DNA of 64,000 bases from Schistocerca nitens (Eukaryota > Arthropoda > Insecta > Orthoptera > Acrididae), in contig NC_064623.1 of NCBI RefSeq assembly GCF_023898315.1, positions 16,443,140 through 16,507,139 of the forward strand. The letters are read 5' to 3'. Shown here in pieces: positions 1 through 10,861 of the stretch. The stretch's first letter is position 1. Every line of letters starts with the position of its first letter. Position numbers and translations under genes: made by a program. The notes beneath the pieces are model-generated. The model was not told the origin of the DNA. It did no database searches and saw only the letters and a list, made by a program, of their open reading frames with translations.

Positions 1-467
1 AGGTGCATCATACGAACATGTTTTGAAGAACAAATTCCTTCCTTCACTGCAACAAAAACGTCCGGGAAGGGCTGCGCGTGTGCTGTTTCACCAAGACAAC
101 GCACCCGCACATCGAACTAACGTTATGCAATAGTTTCTTCGTGATAACAACTTTGAAGTGATTCCTCATGCTCCCTAGTCACCTGACCTGGCTCCTAGTG
201 ACTTTTGGCTTTTTCCAACAATGAAAGACACTCTCCGTGGGCGCACATTTCACCAGCCTTGCTGCTATTGCCTCAGCGATTTTCCAGTGGTCAAAACGAA
301 GTCCTAAAGAAGCCTTCGCCGCTGCCATGGAATCATGGCGTCAGCGTTGTGAAAAATGTGTACGTCTGCAGGGCGATTACGTCTAGAAGTAACGCCAGTT
401 TCATCGATTTCGGGTGAGTAGTTAATTAGAAAAAAAATCGGAGGCCTTGGAACTTCAATGCACCTCG
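1..467 (+). pseudogene. mariner transposase, 3' part (degenerate, cut by window edge)
   Basis: The + strand encodes the C-terminal third of a mariner transposase with the motifs HQDNAPAHRT and SPDLAPSDFWLF, which hold the second and third catalytic aspartates of a DD34D enzyme. In-frame stops interrupt it (for example after NVMQ near 131), so it is dead. The element ends in CACCTCG at 467, followed by TA. The sequence from 468 onward is the middle of a Tc1-like element, so this mariner inserted into a TA of that element. Its 5' part lies outside the window. Family assignment is sure; subfamily is not determined. Confidence 0.85.
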
Positions 468-1442
468 TATCTAGGCTTATCAGGGATCCCATATGACTCC
501 AACTGCACACGCCCCACACCATTACAGAGCCTCTATCAGCTTCAACCGTCCCCTACTGACATGCACGAATGGTTCAAATGGCTCTGAGCACTATGCGACT
601 TAACTTCTGAGGTCATCAGTGGCCTAGAACTTGGAACTACTTAAACCTAACTAACCTAAGGACATCACACACATCCATGCCCGAGGCAGGATTCGAACCT
701 GCGACCGTAGCGGTCGCGCGGTTCCGAACTGAGCGCCTAGAACTGACATGCACGGTCCATGGACTCATGAGGTTATCTCCATACCCGTACGCGTCTATCC
801 GCTCGATACAATTTCACACGAGATCCTTCCGACCTGGAAACGTGCTTCCAGTCATCAACAGTCCAACGTAGGTGTTGGCGGCCCAAGACAGACGTAAAGC
901 TTTGTGTCGTGCAGTCATAAACGTACATAAGTGGCCCTTCGCCTCCGAAAGGCCCTATCGATTATGTTTCGTTGAATGGTACGCACGCTGACACTTGTTG
1001 ATGGCACAGCATTGAAATCTGCAGCAACTGGCGGAGGGGTTGCACTTCTGTCACGTTGGACGATTCTCTTCAGTTGTCGTTGGTCCCGTTCTTGCAGGAT
1101 CTTTTTCCGAACGCAGCGATGTCGGCGATTCGATGTTTTACCCGATTCCTCGATTCCTGATATTCGCGGTACACTCGTGAAATGGTCGTACGGGATAATC
1201 CCCTCTTCATCGCCATCTCGGAGATTCTCTGTCCCATCGCTCGTGCGCCGAGTATAACACCACGTTCAAAATCACTTAAATCTTGATAACCTGACATTAT
1301 ATGAGCAGTAACCAATCTAACAACTGCGCCAGACACTTGGTGTGTGATATAAGCGTTGCCGACCGCAGTGTCGTATTATGCCTGTTTACATATGTCTGTA
1401 TTTAAATAAGCATGCCTCATCAGTTTCTTTGGCTCTTCAGTG
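468..1442 (-). pseudogene. Tc1-like transposon, partial, minus strand (copy 1)
   Basis: This matches three other Tc1-like copies in the window (8590-10155, 12877-14073, 28228-29423). The N-terminal helix-turn-helix part is readable on the minus strand as YQDLSDFERGVILGARAM with VYREYQESRNRVKHR. The terminal repeat CACTGAAGAGCCAAAG, read from the minus strand, ends at 1442. The expected TA after it is now TG. The element continues beyond the window on the other side of the mariner insertion at 468. Frameshifts and the SINE at 568-741 show it is inactive. Confidence 0.85.
568..741 (-). repeat. tRNA-headed SINE, family A, minus
   Basis: Minus-oriented copy with the pol III B box GGTTCGAATCC and the tail ending GAGCCATTTGAACC. 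It is flanked by the 13-bp target duplication ACTGACATGCACG at 555-567 and 742-754, which fixes its limits. The head is truncated at the A-box end. It sits inside the Tc1-like copy at 468-1442. Confidence 0.93.
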
Positions 1443-1492
1443 TGTGTAATCATCGGTGCTGTTCATTGTTAATGTTTAATATCTCCTACTAC

Positions 1493-1691
1493 GCCGACCG
1501 GTGTGGTCGTGCGGTTCTAGGCGCTTCAGTCTGGAACCGCGCGACCGCTACGGTCGCAGGTTCGAATCTGCCTCGGGCATGGATGTGTGTGATGTCGTTA
1601 GGTTAGTTAGGTTTAAGTAGTTCTAAGTTCTAGGGGACTGATGACTACAGATGTTAAGTCGCATAGTGCTCAGAGCCATTTGAACCAGTTT
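1493..1691 (+). repeat. tRNA-headed SINE, family A, plus
   Basis: Full-length copy: tRNA-like head with degenerate A box (TGGTCGTGCGG) and B box (GGTTCGAATC), then the shared body and the GAGCCATTTGAACC end. Target duplication TCTCCTACTAC at 1482-1492 and 1692-1702. Confidence 0.95.
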
Positions 1692-1702
1692 TCTCCTACT
1701 AC

Positions 1703-2389
1703 TTCAATATGGTACGAGTTCCACACACTTGGAACAGTATTCTGCACTTATTCGCGCGAGTGTTTTGCAGGCATATCTCCTTTGTAAATTACTTGCATTT
1801 CCCAGTATCCCAGTTTGCCTTTCAATCGCTTTATTTACGATTGATCCTACATGAGTAAATAACTGCCTAAGAAAAAATAATCCAAACATATTTTTTCGTT
1901 GATCTCTCTTACTCATTTTGAACACGCTTGGCAAAAAGTGTCGCTACCTCTGTTCTTAGTTACTTGCTGGAAGAAAATAACTCAAGTAAGTAAATTAGGT
2001 GAGGAATGAACAACAATAAAGTTTGAAATACCGGACTTGGAACAATCTAAATCACACGTACACTGACTGGGTACACTAACTATTGTTGTTTACCACAATG
2101 GTTCCTTCCCTCCAGGAGGAAACCTATGGAATGTCGAGAATGGCCCCTGTCAAGCGGGCAGATACACAAGGGGCGAAAAACTGACCGGAAAAAAGGTTCA
2201 CGATTTCTTTTCCCGCAACGAAAAATTCACCTACAGCACGCTACTTGTAACGATTGCCTCGAGAAGACGCCACCTTGATAATTCACTGTGGCTCTGCCAT
2301 CTGTCGGAATCGTTCGAACCGCATACGTGCGGAAGAAACATCAAACCTGAAGCACACGAAAGGAAGTTTACATATGTATCCGCTATCCA
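1703..2389. other. unassigned interval
   Basis: About 0.7 kb with short ORFs only. I recognise no domain, terminal repeat or RNA gene here. Confidence 0.5.
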
Positions 2390-3450
2390 GCCTGGTTAAT
2401 GTGACCACGTGTCAAAATCCTGAGGAACCACCTTGTGCAGCGCGGCCCGCTCTGAGACACGGGGTTCTGAAAGGTACCGAGAGGGCTGCACGTGGAGCCA
2501 CGGCGGCTCCAGTGCCGTGGCAAGCTGCGCGAGGATTCTCGGTTCACGGTTCACAGCGCGAACAGCCCGATGCTGGTCGTCCCACATATTCTCGATTAAG
2601 TTTTTATCCTGGGAGTTTGGTGGCCAGGAGTGTTCGGGAAACGCATCCCGATGCTCTTCGAACCACGCACATACACTGCGACACATTGCACTCTTCTGCT
2701 GGTAGATGCCATCGTGCCGACGAAAAACAAAGTGCATGTAGGGGTGGACATGGTCTCCAAGAATATATGCATGTTGTGATGACCCAGTGTGCCTTCCAGA
2801 ACGACGAGGTCACGCTGGGGATGCCACGAAAACATCCCCCAGACCATAAAGCCCCCTCCTCCGGCCTGTACCCTTCCGGCGATCTGACGGCTACCTGTCC
2901 GATGGAGCATGCAACGTGATTCATCAGAAAAGGCCACCTGTCGCCACTCAGTGGACTTCTGGCGCGCAGCCTTCGTCGCCGACGAACAGCAGTGAGCATG
3001 GGTGCATAAACCAGGCGCCTGCCGAGCAGGCCGATACGCAATAACGTTTGCTGAACGGTCGTTGAGGAGACACTGTGTGTTTGTACACCCTTTGTCCATG
3101 TGGGCGGTCAGTTGCGGAAAGGTTGCATGTGCTCATCTTCTGAGCCTTCGATCACCCCAGTCACCTATGGCCCGTGGTGCGCCATAGTTTCCTCAGCATC
3201 AGTATTGGATAGCCACATACTGCCACGCACGGTATACTTATATCACGGTGGCACGTGAACAGTTGACAAACTCAACCGTATCCGACATGCTTCCACCCTT
3301 GGAGGGAAACCCAACGATCATGCCCTTCTGGATGTCAGAGAAATCGATGCGCTTCCGCATTACGACAACGACTGCACTGTTTGCCGCGTCCCCCCCCCCC
3401 CCCCCGTCTTCCCCGGACATTCTCCATACACCCTTCACTGTTAGTGCTGA
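2390..3450 (-). pseudogene. Tc1-type transposase relic, minus
   Basis: Read on the minus strand, this begins near 3360 with a helix-turn-helix segment (RKRIDFSDIQKGMIVG). It continues through the first catalytic region (WRQVAFSDESR) and GGGGFMVWGMFSW, and ends near 2400-2740 with a degraded third-acid region (WPPNSQDKNLIENMWD, consensus SPDLNPIE). The parts lie in different frames (2396-2737, 2596-3099, 3238-3453), so several indels have accumulated. It is CpG-rich and a different subfamily from the four related Tc1-like copies. A C16 homopolymer at 3390-3405 lies just upstream of the coding part. I found no clear terminal repeats. Confidence 0.8.
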
Positions 3451-4129
3451 CACATGCCGTTCCGTGAGTGGTTAAAAAGGAGGGGCATTATTTAGTGTCT
3501 GACCCCCGTACTTCTGTTGTTCCCAAGTTTCGGTTGTTATGATAAGCTGTGCAAATAAAAAAAAAAATCAGGAATAAACCTTCTGATTAATAACATTATG
3601 AAAGTTATTAGGAATTGTGCCTTTAGAAAGATACACCGTCTAAATAAACGTATAAACATATGCTCTACCAATGGTCATCGGATGCACTGCTCCATAATGT
3701 GGGATCTTTTTTATGGTGGGAGCGGTGCTCAATTTTCGCAGAACTCCAGTGGCACAGGATCACATCTGCATGATCCTGCCTTCCTCCCGGGTTTATGTAG
3801 ACCTCTCTATTTTTATCTTTTCCGGACCCACAATCTAGGAATTAGTATCTACAGAATGTAGTCGTGGTAGCCCCGTTTATCGTGATACACGCTCGTATCA
3901 GCAGGAGAAAAAACATTGTGACAGGCAGTGACCTCAACTGCACCCATTTAACTTGGCATCAGTACAATTCCATACGGCTACAAGACACTGTCGCTAGTTT
4001 TCGCACTGACTGCCACGAGCTTTTGATCGAGAATGCAATCCTTGCAGTGCTATAGTATTTCTGCTCCGTTCCACTCCGCTGCCACATTTCCGTATATATT
4101 GATTGCTCCTGCGGTTTAGCAAATTAGAG
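3451..4129. other. unassigned interval
   Basis: AT-rich DNA with no ORF that resembles a known protein and no recognised repeat. Confidence 0.5.
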
Positions 4130-4139
4130 GAGGACAGTA

Positions 4140-4314
4140 TTGGCTGGCTCTGCGCACTATGGGACTTAACATCTGAGGTCATCAGTCCCATAGAACTACT
4201 TAAACCTAACTAACCTAAGGACATCACACACATCCATGGATTAGAACCTGCGACCGTAGCGGTCGCGCGGTTCCAGACTGAAGCGCCTAGAACCGCTCGG
4301 CCACCACGGCCGGC
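4140..4314 (-). repeat. SINE family A, minus, internally deleted
   Basis: The target duplication GAGGACAGTA at 4130-4139 and 4315-4324 sets the limits. Compared with other copies it lacks about 15 bp between the CATCCATG and GAACCTGCGACC segments, which removes part of the B box. This copy is therefore probably not transcribable by pol III. Confidence 0.93.
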
Positions 4315-4324
4315 GAGGACAGTA

Positions 4325-4827
4325 ACCAATTACTCTCCTGCTTCAACGAAGCAGCCAGAGATGCGTACAGTTTTTAAATCAAGTTTGGATGCACACTCTG
4401 TAGGGAAGCGAGCATGGACTTATCGAACATGGACTTATTTTTAAGAGAGGACTTTCATTTTAGGCTACTGGAATTTCTAATCGCCCATAAAGAGAACAAC
4501 AAAGGCCATTAAATGGCATTAAGAAAGGATCTAAAATTAGATGAGATATATTTAGTTGAGAGTCTACATCAGCATACGTTTTATAGTAAGCGGTACGATG
4601 TTGTATTTCTCGCTTAGAAAGATGTTGCCTCAGTACGCCACTGCTCTTAGTTTGATAGGGGTTACGATTTTAAGGACTTCATCAGAAAAGGGTGAAGCAG
4701 CTTGTCACTGGGTATGTGTTCCAACCACGGGACTCTGTACACTCAGCAACAAGTCCACATCTCAAACTCCTTCATTCTCTTCACCGAGCAGCACTTGAGT
4801 ATCCAGGTTTCGACAGCAGTACCGAAG
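4325..4827. other. unassigned interval
   Basis: No recognised gene or repeat. Short ORFs have no protein-like character. Confidence 0.5.
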
Positions 4828-4970
4828 ATATCGGCCGAGTTGTAGGGCCGTGTTGCCGCAACGTTTCGATAAGACTCCCGGATTTCCAGCTCGTCGTCCT
4901 CGAATGAAGATGACGCATAGGAAACTCGTCGAAACGTTGCGACAACACGACGCTAAGACTCGGCTGATAT
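4828..4970. repeat. inverted repeat with degenerate hammerhead-like core
   Basis: Two imperfect 42-bp arms (4828-4869 and 4929-4970) are inverted copies carrying AACGTTTCGA / TCGAAACGTT. Between them, ATGAAGA at 4904-4910 and GAAA at 4931-4934 flank a GACG/CGTC stem. This resembles a hammerhead core (CTGANGA...GAAA) with the first C lost. By comparison with clearer examples elsewhere in the window it is probably a PLE terminus. A weak case on its own. Confidence 0.45.
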
Positions 4971-5121
4971 CCCGAGAAGATTCCATCAATGAAAATCGCC
5001 GAGCAAGCCTGCATTCTCTTCACGAATCCTGTCCGAACTTTTAAAGGATCAGTGCGGTAGTAAATACACAATATAAGAAGAATGGGTAGGTTTGAGAGAT
5101 GAAATAGTGAAGGCTGCTGAG

Positions 5122-5211
5122 GATCAAGTAGCTAAAAAGACGACAGCTAGTAGAAAACCTTTGGTGGATCAAGTAGCTAAAAAGACGACAGCTAGTAGAA
5201 AACCTTTGGTA
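5122..5211 (+). repeat. 45-bp tandem duplication inside the LINE fragment
   Basis: Units at 5122-5166 and 5167-5211 are identical except for the last base. They encode a 15-residue unit (DQVAKKTTASRKPLV) twice in frame. The related full-length LINE has a single unit (DDQVGKKTRANRNPWV), so the duplication arose in this copy. Confidence 0.95.
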
Positions 5212-5520
5212 ACAGAAGATATATTGAATTTAACCAACGAAACGAGAAAATATAAAAATGCAGTAAACGAAGCAGGCGAAAATGAATACAAGCGTCTCGA
5301 AAATGTGTTCGACAGGAAGCGCAAAGTGGCTAAGCAGGGATGGCTAGAGGACAAATGTAAGGATGTAGAGGCGTATTTCACTAGGGGTAAGATAGATGCT
5401 GCTTACAGGAAAATTAAAGAGACCTTTGGAGAGAAAGAGAACGACCTGTATGAATATGAAGAGCTCAGATGGAAAACCAGTTCCAAGCAAAGAAGGGAAA
5501 GCAGAAAGTTGGAAGGAATA

Positions 5521-5724
5521 AAAAAAATGTTCCAATGTGTGTGAAATCTTATGGGACTTAACTGTTAAGGTCATCAGTCCCTAAGCTTACACACTACTTA
5601 ACCTAAATTATCCTAAGGACAAACACACGCACCCATGCCCGAGGGAGGACTCGAACGTCCGCCGGGACCAGCCGCACAGTCCATGACTGCAGCGCCTCAG
5701 ACCGCTCGGCTAATTCCGCGCGGC
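5521..5724 (-). repeat. tRNA-headed SINE, family D, minus
   Basis: Inserted in the RTE-like fragment with target duplication TGGAAGGAATA at 5510-5520 and 5725-5735. The head, read on the minus strand, has the A box TAGCCGAGCGG and B box GTTCGAGTCC with a long variable arm, so it resembles a class-II (Leu-type) tRNA. The body (ATCTTATGGGACTTAAC...) differs from family A. A closely related copy is at 63773-63977. Confidence 0.95.
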
Positions 5725-5895
5725 TGGAAGGAATATATAGAGGGTCTATAAAGGGAGATGTACTTACGGGAAATATTATGGAAATGGAAGAGGACGTAGA
5801 GGAAGATGAGAAGCGACGAATTTGACACAGCACTGAAAGACGTTAATACGAAACAAGGCCCCGGAGTAGACAACATTCCGTTAGAGTCATCTCCC

Positions 5896-6385
5896 GCAGT
5901 ACGACGCGCCACCGACCCTGGCAGCTTCGGCTTCACACGTTTGCATCGTACTGGGTTTCCTGGCTGTGAGCATTCCCTATTACAGATGAGACACAGATGG
6001 CGCTCCGGTAGCTACGCAACTACGCTACGACATTGAAACCATTATCAGTACATCTACTAACACCCCCCCCCCCCCTGTGTCATATGCCGTCATCGGATCA
6101 AAATCGACGTCATTTTCCAGGCGAATTAATTTATTTCCGGCAGTAACGTGATACAGCTGCAATCCTCAGGCCAGTACCTGTTTCCCTGAGGCACGGAGGC
6201 ACGTCTGAAGGTCACTGTAAAGTGAAGGTAGAGGTACTGTACAATCACAGACATTTTAACCATCAATGATGTATTAAAAAAATTCTCAAATCTGTAAAGA
6301 AATTAGCGAACGAACTACAATCGGCGGAGAGCACCAGAAAGTGCTTGGCCAGACGCGGATTCACTCATAACCAGCTCCCTTTGAA
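5896..6385. other. unassigned interval
   Basis: Nothing recognised apart from a C13 run at 6063-6075. Confidence 0.5.
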
Positions 6386-7260
6386 GAGCAGACCACGACG
6401 TTGGTACCGGGGATTTACTTCAAACTTTGTACCCCTTAGTAGGCCATTGAAACAACGCGATGCGCAAGTTGTGGCAATTCCGAGAAAATCGCAAAAGAAG
6501 TTTTCCGCGTCTGTTATGTAACTGACGTCTCTGTGCGCAGGTGCTGGACGTTAGAGTTCTTGGTGGTCAAGTGGTTTGCGTTCGAGTTTCGTAAGACGGA
6601 CGTGTATGAGGCGACGGTCGACTTCCCCTCAAACCTTCATTTCTGTAGCACAAGTGTAAATTCTGCGATATTCAAAAAATTTGCACTTACACTATTCGTT
6701 CTTGCTGCATAAGCAACGTCTTACACTACGCAGCGTTTGGTTGCGGGTACGTTAGCAGATTGCATGTACAAGGGACTTCGCAAATGGTGACAGGCACACA
6801 TTTTCAGGAAAAGTGTATGCGTTTCTTCATTTACTTGTCGTTAATTATATATATGTTTGTTCTAGTAATTAAATTTAATTGAAAGTGGTAAGCACTCAAC
6901 ATGAAATACGTATAACTTCATGCAAGTATACGGGTTCTTTTAATTATACTGCCTCTCAAATGTCTTATAAATTAAATAATACGACCGGTGATGAAAAAAC
7001 TATGTATTAAACATTAGGTCTGAGCGGGAGTCGAACCGTCGTTGCATACACGCACACCTTACGAAGCTCGAACGCCGACCATGGACTCCAACGTGCAAGC
7101 AGCTACGTTGCGTTAACAGACTCGTAAAACTTCTCTTTCAATTTTCTCGGAATCGGCAGAGTAGTGCACCTTAGCAGTTGCACATCATGCTGTTTTCATG
7201 GCCTACTAGAGGTGCACAAAGTTTGAAGTAAATCCGTGATCCCAACGTCGTCGCCTCCCC
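6386..7260. repeat. large imperfect inverted repeat of a tRNA-like repeat
   Basis: The sequence at about 6386-6645 recurs in inverse orientation at about 7016-7260. Shared landmarks are GGATTTACTTCAAACTTTGT, TAGTAGGCCAT, TTCCGAGAAAAT and GCGTTCGAG(T/C)TTCGTAAG. In the right arm the minus strand reads ACGGTTCGACTCCCG, a pol III B box, so the arms look like two opposed copies of an old tRNA-derived SINE about 0.37 kb apart. No target duplication was identified. Confidence 0.7.
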
Positions 7261-7474
7261 TTGTTACATATTTCAGGTCACAATTCATCCCTCGTGTTTA
7301 CGGATTTTCGACGATACGGAAACGACTCGGCAACTGTGAACTGTGTACATTACATTACAGTCAGATTTTATTGTTGTGCTTTAGATTAATAGGAGGAGAG
7401 ATATTCGTTTAATTATATTTCGTATTCGTCTTGGAAAAATCGCTCCCCCCGTTTACCGGCAGGGAACTACGAAA

Positions 7475-7674
7475 GCCGGCCGCGGTGGTCTAGCGGTTCT
7501 AGGCGCTCAGTCCGGAACCGCGCGACTGCTACGGTCGCAGGTTCGAATCCTGCCTCGGGCATGCATGTGTGTTCTGTCCTTAGGTTAGTTAGGTTTAAGT
7601 ACTTCTAAGTCTAGGGGACTGATGACCACAGATGTTAAGTCCCATAGTGATCAGAGCCATCTGAACCATTTTTT
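7475..7674 (+). repeat. SINE family A, plus
   Basis: Head begins GCCGGCCGCGGTGG with B box GGTTCGAATCC. Target duplication GAACTACGAAA at 7464-7474 and 7675-7685. Confidence 0.95.
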
Positions 7675-7746
7675 GAACTACGAAACGAAGTGTATTAAAA
7701 ACAGGAGTTTCTCACGTGATGGGTATCACGCTGTTGTTCTGTTACT

Positions 7747-7961
7747 CAAATGGTTCAAATGGCTCTGAGCACTATGGGACTCAACTGCTGTGGTCATAAG
7801 TCCCCTAGAACTTAGAACTACTTAAACCTAACTAACCTAAGGACAGCACACAACACCCAGCCATCACGAGGCAGAGAAAATCCCTGACCCCGCCGGGAAT
7901 CGAACCCGGGAACCCGGGCGTGGGAAGCGAGAACGCTACCGCACGACCACGAGATGCGGGC
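7747..7961 (-). repeat. SINE family B (Gly-like tRNA head, family A body), minus
   Basis: Target duplication GTTCTGTTACT at 7736-7746 and 7962-7972. The 3' body is that of family A, but the head is a different tRNA: TCGTGGTCGTGCGGTAGCG, then TTCTCGCTTCCCACGC, then GGGTTCGATTCCCGG. The anticodon-loop region resembles tRNA-Gly(TCC). See the finding on head exchange. Confidence 0.95.
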
Positions 7962-8039
7962 GTTCTGTTACTACATGCCAGCAATTCTCAAGGAATTATA
8001 AGACAATATCTGATGACAATGAAATACCCCTATCTGCGC

Positions 8040-8583
8040 CACATATGGTCTTTGTCAAATAAAGGGGAGGGGCATTTTACCCAACATTCTCGACCAATCC
8101 ACCACCCAAGAAACGTTGCAGTGAGATCATGTCGTAAGATCCGTAGAAAATGTTTGGTGCCCTCGTGCATAAGCCACGGGCGTTGCTTTCCTGCGAAGGT
8201 AACTGCGTTGGTAATTCATCTCGCAGAAATCGATGATACATAGTACCTGTTAATCTGTTTGGTAGCGTGTATGGCCCCATGAGTCTGTCACCGACAAGTC
8301 CTGCCCCTACACTGATAATGAAGGAACCTGAGGCCTCACTTCCATGGATACTCGACGATTTGTATCTTCCCACAGGTGCGCACTGTGATACATTCACTAC
8401 GCAATCTCCCTTCGATCCTGCCCCATCTGTAAATAACATACCGACTCTAAACCGTGGATCTCCAACGGCCAATATCACAACGGGAATTTGTTTCCGGTCA
8501 CACCGTTGTGGGAACCTTCCTTTTAGTTTTCACAAATACTACCTCCTGTAGGAATACGTCAGACTACTTTTTCAAACACCCTG
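8040..8583 (-). pseudogene. DD41D-like Tc1/mariner transposase relic, minus
   Basis: The minus frame at 8077-8478 contains VGDRLMGPYTLPNRLTG and YHRFLRDELP, as in transposases related to the one at 47498-48686 (DTIIGPFFING, RFIRHNLP). The minus strand starts at about 8583 with CAGGGTGTTTGAAAAAG, a typical terminal repeat of this group. The element is reduced to about 0.55 kb, so most of the enzyme, including the later catalytic acids, is gone. It directly abuts the Tc1-like copy at 8590. Confidence 0.75.
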
Positions 8584-9124
8584 TTCATACACTGAAGAGC
8601 CAAAGAAACTGGTACACTTGCCTAATACCGTGTAGGGCCCCCGCGAGCACACAGGAGTGCTGCAGCACGACGTGGCACGGACTCGACTAATCTCTGAAGT
8701 AGTACAGGAGGGAAGTGACACCATGAATCCTGCAAGGCTGTCCATAAATGCGTAAACGTATGAGGAACTGGAGATCTCCTCTGGACAGCACGTTGCAAGG
8801 CATTCCAGATACGCTCATTAATGTTCACCTCTGGAGAGTTCCGTGGGCACCTGAAATGATTAAACGCAGAAGAGTGTTCCTGGAGCCACTACGTGGCAAT
8901 TGTCGTCTTATGGGGTATCGCATTGTCCTGCTGGAATTGCCCAACTACGTCGGAATGCGCAATGGACATGGATGAATGCCTCTGATCACATAGGATGCTT
9001 ACATACGTGTCACTTGTGAGAGTCGTATCTAGACGTATCAGGAGTCATACCACTTCAACTGTACACGCACCACACCGTTACAGAGCCTCTATCAGTCCCC
9101 TGACGACATGCAGGGTCCATGGAT

Positions 9125-9318
9125 TGGTTCAAATGGCTCTGAGCACTACGGGACTTAACATCGGAGGTCATCAGTCCCCTAGACTTAAAACTACTTAAAC
9201 CTAACTAACCTAAGGACATCACACACATCCATGCCCGAGGCAGGATTCGAACCTGCGACCGTAGCAGCAGCGCGGTTCCGGACTGAAGCGCCTAGAACCA
9301 CACCGCCACAACGGCCGG
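9125..9318 (-). repeat. SINE family A, minus, within Tc1-like element
   Basis: Body and head as in other family A copies, with GACCGTAGCAGCAGCGCGG instead of the palindromic CGGTCGCGCGG. That variant is shared with 19772-19972 and 26227-26421, suggesting a subfamily. It is flanked by near-matching TCCATGGAT / TCCATGAAT. Confidence 0.93.
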
Positions 9319-9847
9319 CTCCATGAATTCGTGAGATTGTCTCCATACCCGTAAACGTCCATCTGCTAGATACAATTTGAAACGAGACTCGTCCGACCAG
9401 GCAACATGTTTGTAATCAACAGTCCAATGTCGGTGTTGACGGGCCCAGGCGAGGCGTAAAGCTCTGTGTCGTGCAGCCACGAATTGGACTTCGGCTCCAA
9501 AAGCTCATGTCGATGACGTTTCGTTGAATGGCCCAGTACTGAAATCTGCAGCAATTTGCGGAAGGGTTGCACTTCTGTCACGTTGAAAGATACTCTTCAG
9601 TCGTCGTTGGTCCCCTTCTTGCAGAATCTTTCTCCGGTGGCAGCGATGTCGGAGATTTGGTGTTTTACCAGATTCTTGATATTCACGGTACATACGTGAA
9701 ATGATCGTACGGGAAAATCCCCACTTCATCGCCTACTCGGTGAGGCTGTGTCCAATCGCTCGTGCGCCGACTATAACACCACGTCCAAACTCACTTAAAT
9801 CTTGATAACCTGCCATTGTAGCAGCAGTAACCGATGTAACAACTGCG

Positions 9848-10047
9848 CGGCGGCCGGTGTGGCAGTGCTGTTCTAGGAGCTTCAGTCTGGAACCGCGTGA
9901 CCGCTACGGTCGCAGGTTGGAATCCTGCCTCGGGCATGGATGTGTGTGATGTCCTTAGGTTAGTTAGGTTTCAGTAGTTCTGAGTTCAGGGGACAGATGA
10001 CCACAGATGTTAAGTCCCATAGTGCTCAGAGCCATTTGAACCGTTTG
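9848..10047 (+). repeat. SINE family A, plus, within Tc1-like element
   Basis: Target duplication AACAACTGCG at 9838-9847 and 10048-10057. The B box is mutated (GGTTGGAATCC), so pol III activity is doubtful. Confidence 0.95.
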
Positions 10048-10157
10048 AACAACTGCGACAGACACTTGTCTTATATAGGCGTTGCCGACCGCAGCGCTGT
10101 ATTCTGCCTGTATTTGAGTACGCACGCCTATACCAGTTTCTCTGGCGCTTCAGTGTA

Positions 10158-10861
10158 TATCGTTGGCGGCAGGGCCCTGGCACACAGCCCTGGGAGACCA
10201 AAATACGATATTTGCTTCTGACGAAAAGCTCCCCAGTAAAGAATACGAATATCCCTTACTACGAAGTGTTGAGCCTATCGCGTGTATTCAGATCCTGGTT
10301 ATTCAATTTTAAGCTCAGTGTAAGATATCTCTAGAGACTTTTCTCTATTCGATAAATCGGACGGTCTGTTCCCGACTGATTTGTCATCGCTTCCATAGTT
10401 CGCCACACAGCATATGTCGGATTCTGGAGAACGCTAGAGAAGAAATGTGAAGCCAGAAGGCGCGAGGGAAGGAAAGGACGCGCTGTCTTCCACTTGGTGA
10501 GCTGTGCAGCGGCGCGCCCCGCGACCACCTCGCTTGCATGTCTCCCGTGTCCCCAGGGGTCAATACTGGAGGCCGCCGCCATATATTCTTAACGAGGCGC
10601 AGATGCCTCCACTGTCTTCGTTAAACGAGCCGCCCACAATTTCATCGATGCGGCCGGCCGGCGCATTGTACATTCACTTACTCTTTAATACCCTGTAACC
10701 CAATTTCGGGTCTGTTTCCAAACGCAGTATTCCCAGCTGGCGGTGCGCTGGAGGGTGTGTTCCCTTCGGTTTTCCGCACGTGTCACAGAATCAGATAATG
10801 TGTTCCAATCCGTCGCTCCACAAGCCACAGTATGCTGTGTACCATTGTCATTCTCGCACGC
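10158..10861. other. unassigned interval
   Basis: Moderately GC-rich from 10430 to 10680. No domain, terminal repeat or splice-flanked exon recognised. Confidence 0.5.

Larger units (their letters stand above)
5078..5895 (+). pseudogene. RTE-like LINE fragment (reverse transcriptase N-terminal region)
   Basis: Closely matches the near-intact RTE-like LINE at 40376-43391 (its segment about 41400-41960). It encodes the linker between endonuclease and reverse transcriptase (RKYKNAVNEAGENEYKRLEN, then IDAAYRKIKETFGEKEND). After the SINE at 5521-5724 it resumes with NTKQGPGVDNIPLE, the start of the RT domain. It is truncated at both ends, frameshifted near 5810, and carries a 45-bp tandem duplication. 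It cannot encode a working protein. Confidence 0.9.
8590..10155 (-). mobile_element. complete Tc1-like transposon with two SINE insertions (copy 2)
   Basis: Both ends are present: CACTGAAGAGCCAAAGAAAC at 8590 and its inverse GTTTCTCTGGCGCTTCAGTG at 10155, each flanked by TA (8588-8589, 10156-10157). Without the SINEs it is about 1.15 kb. On the minus strand the transposase shows VYREYQESGKTPNLRHR, SATLPQIAADF, DYKHVAWSDESRF and a C-terminal segment at 8622-8828. Frames change repeatedly and two SINEs (9125-9318, 9848-10047) split the gene, so it is not autonomous. It is the most complete member of this family by termini. Confidence 0.92.

Noticed and set aside
1640..1660. CTGATGA in the body of every family A/B SINE, resembling a hammerhead core
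   Set aside because: No GAAA with a stem between follows at the right distance, and the segment is a fixed part of the SINE body.
2254..2919. 221-aa plus-strand ORF
   Set aside because: Shadow of the minus-strand Tc1-type transposase. GC-rich composition keeps it open.
7890..7961. tRNA-Gly gene on the minus strand
   Set aside because: It is the head of a SINE with a target duplication and attached body, and the acceptor arms do not pair properly.
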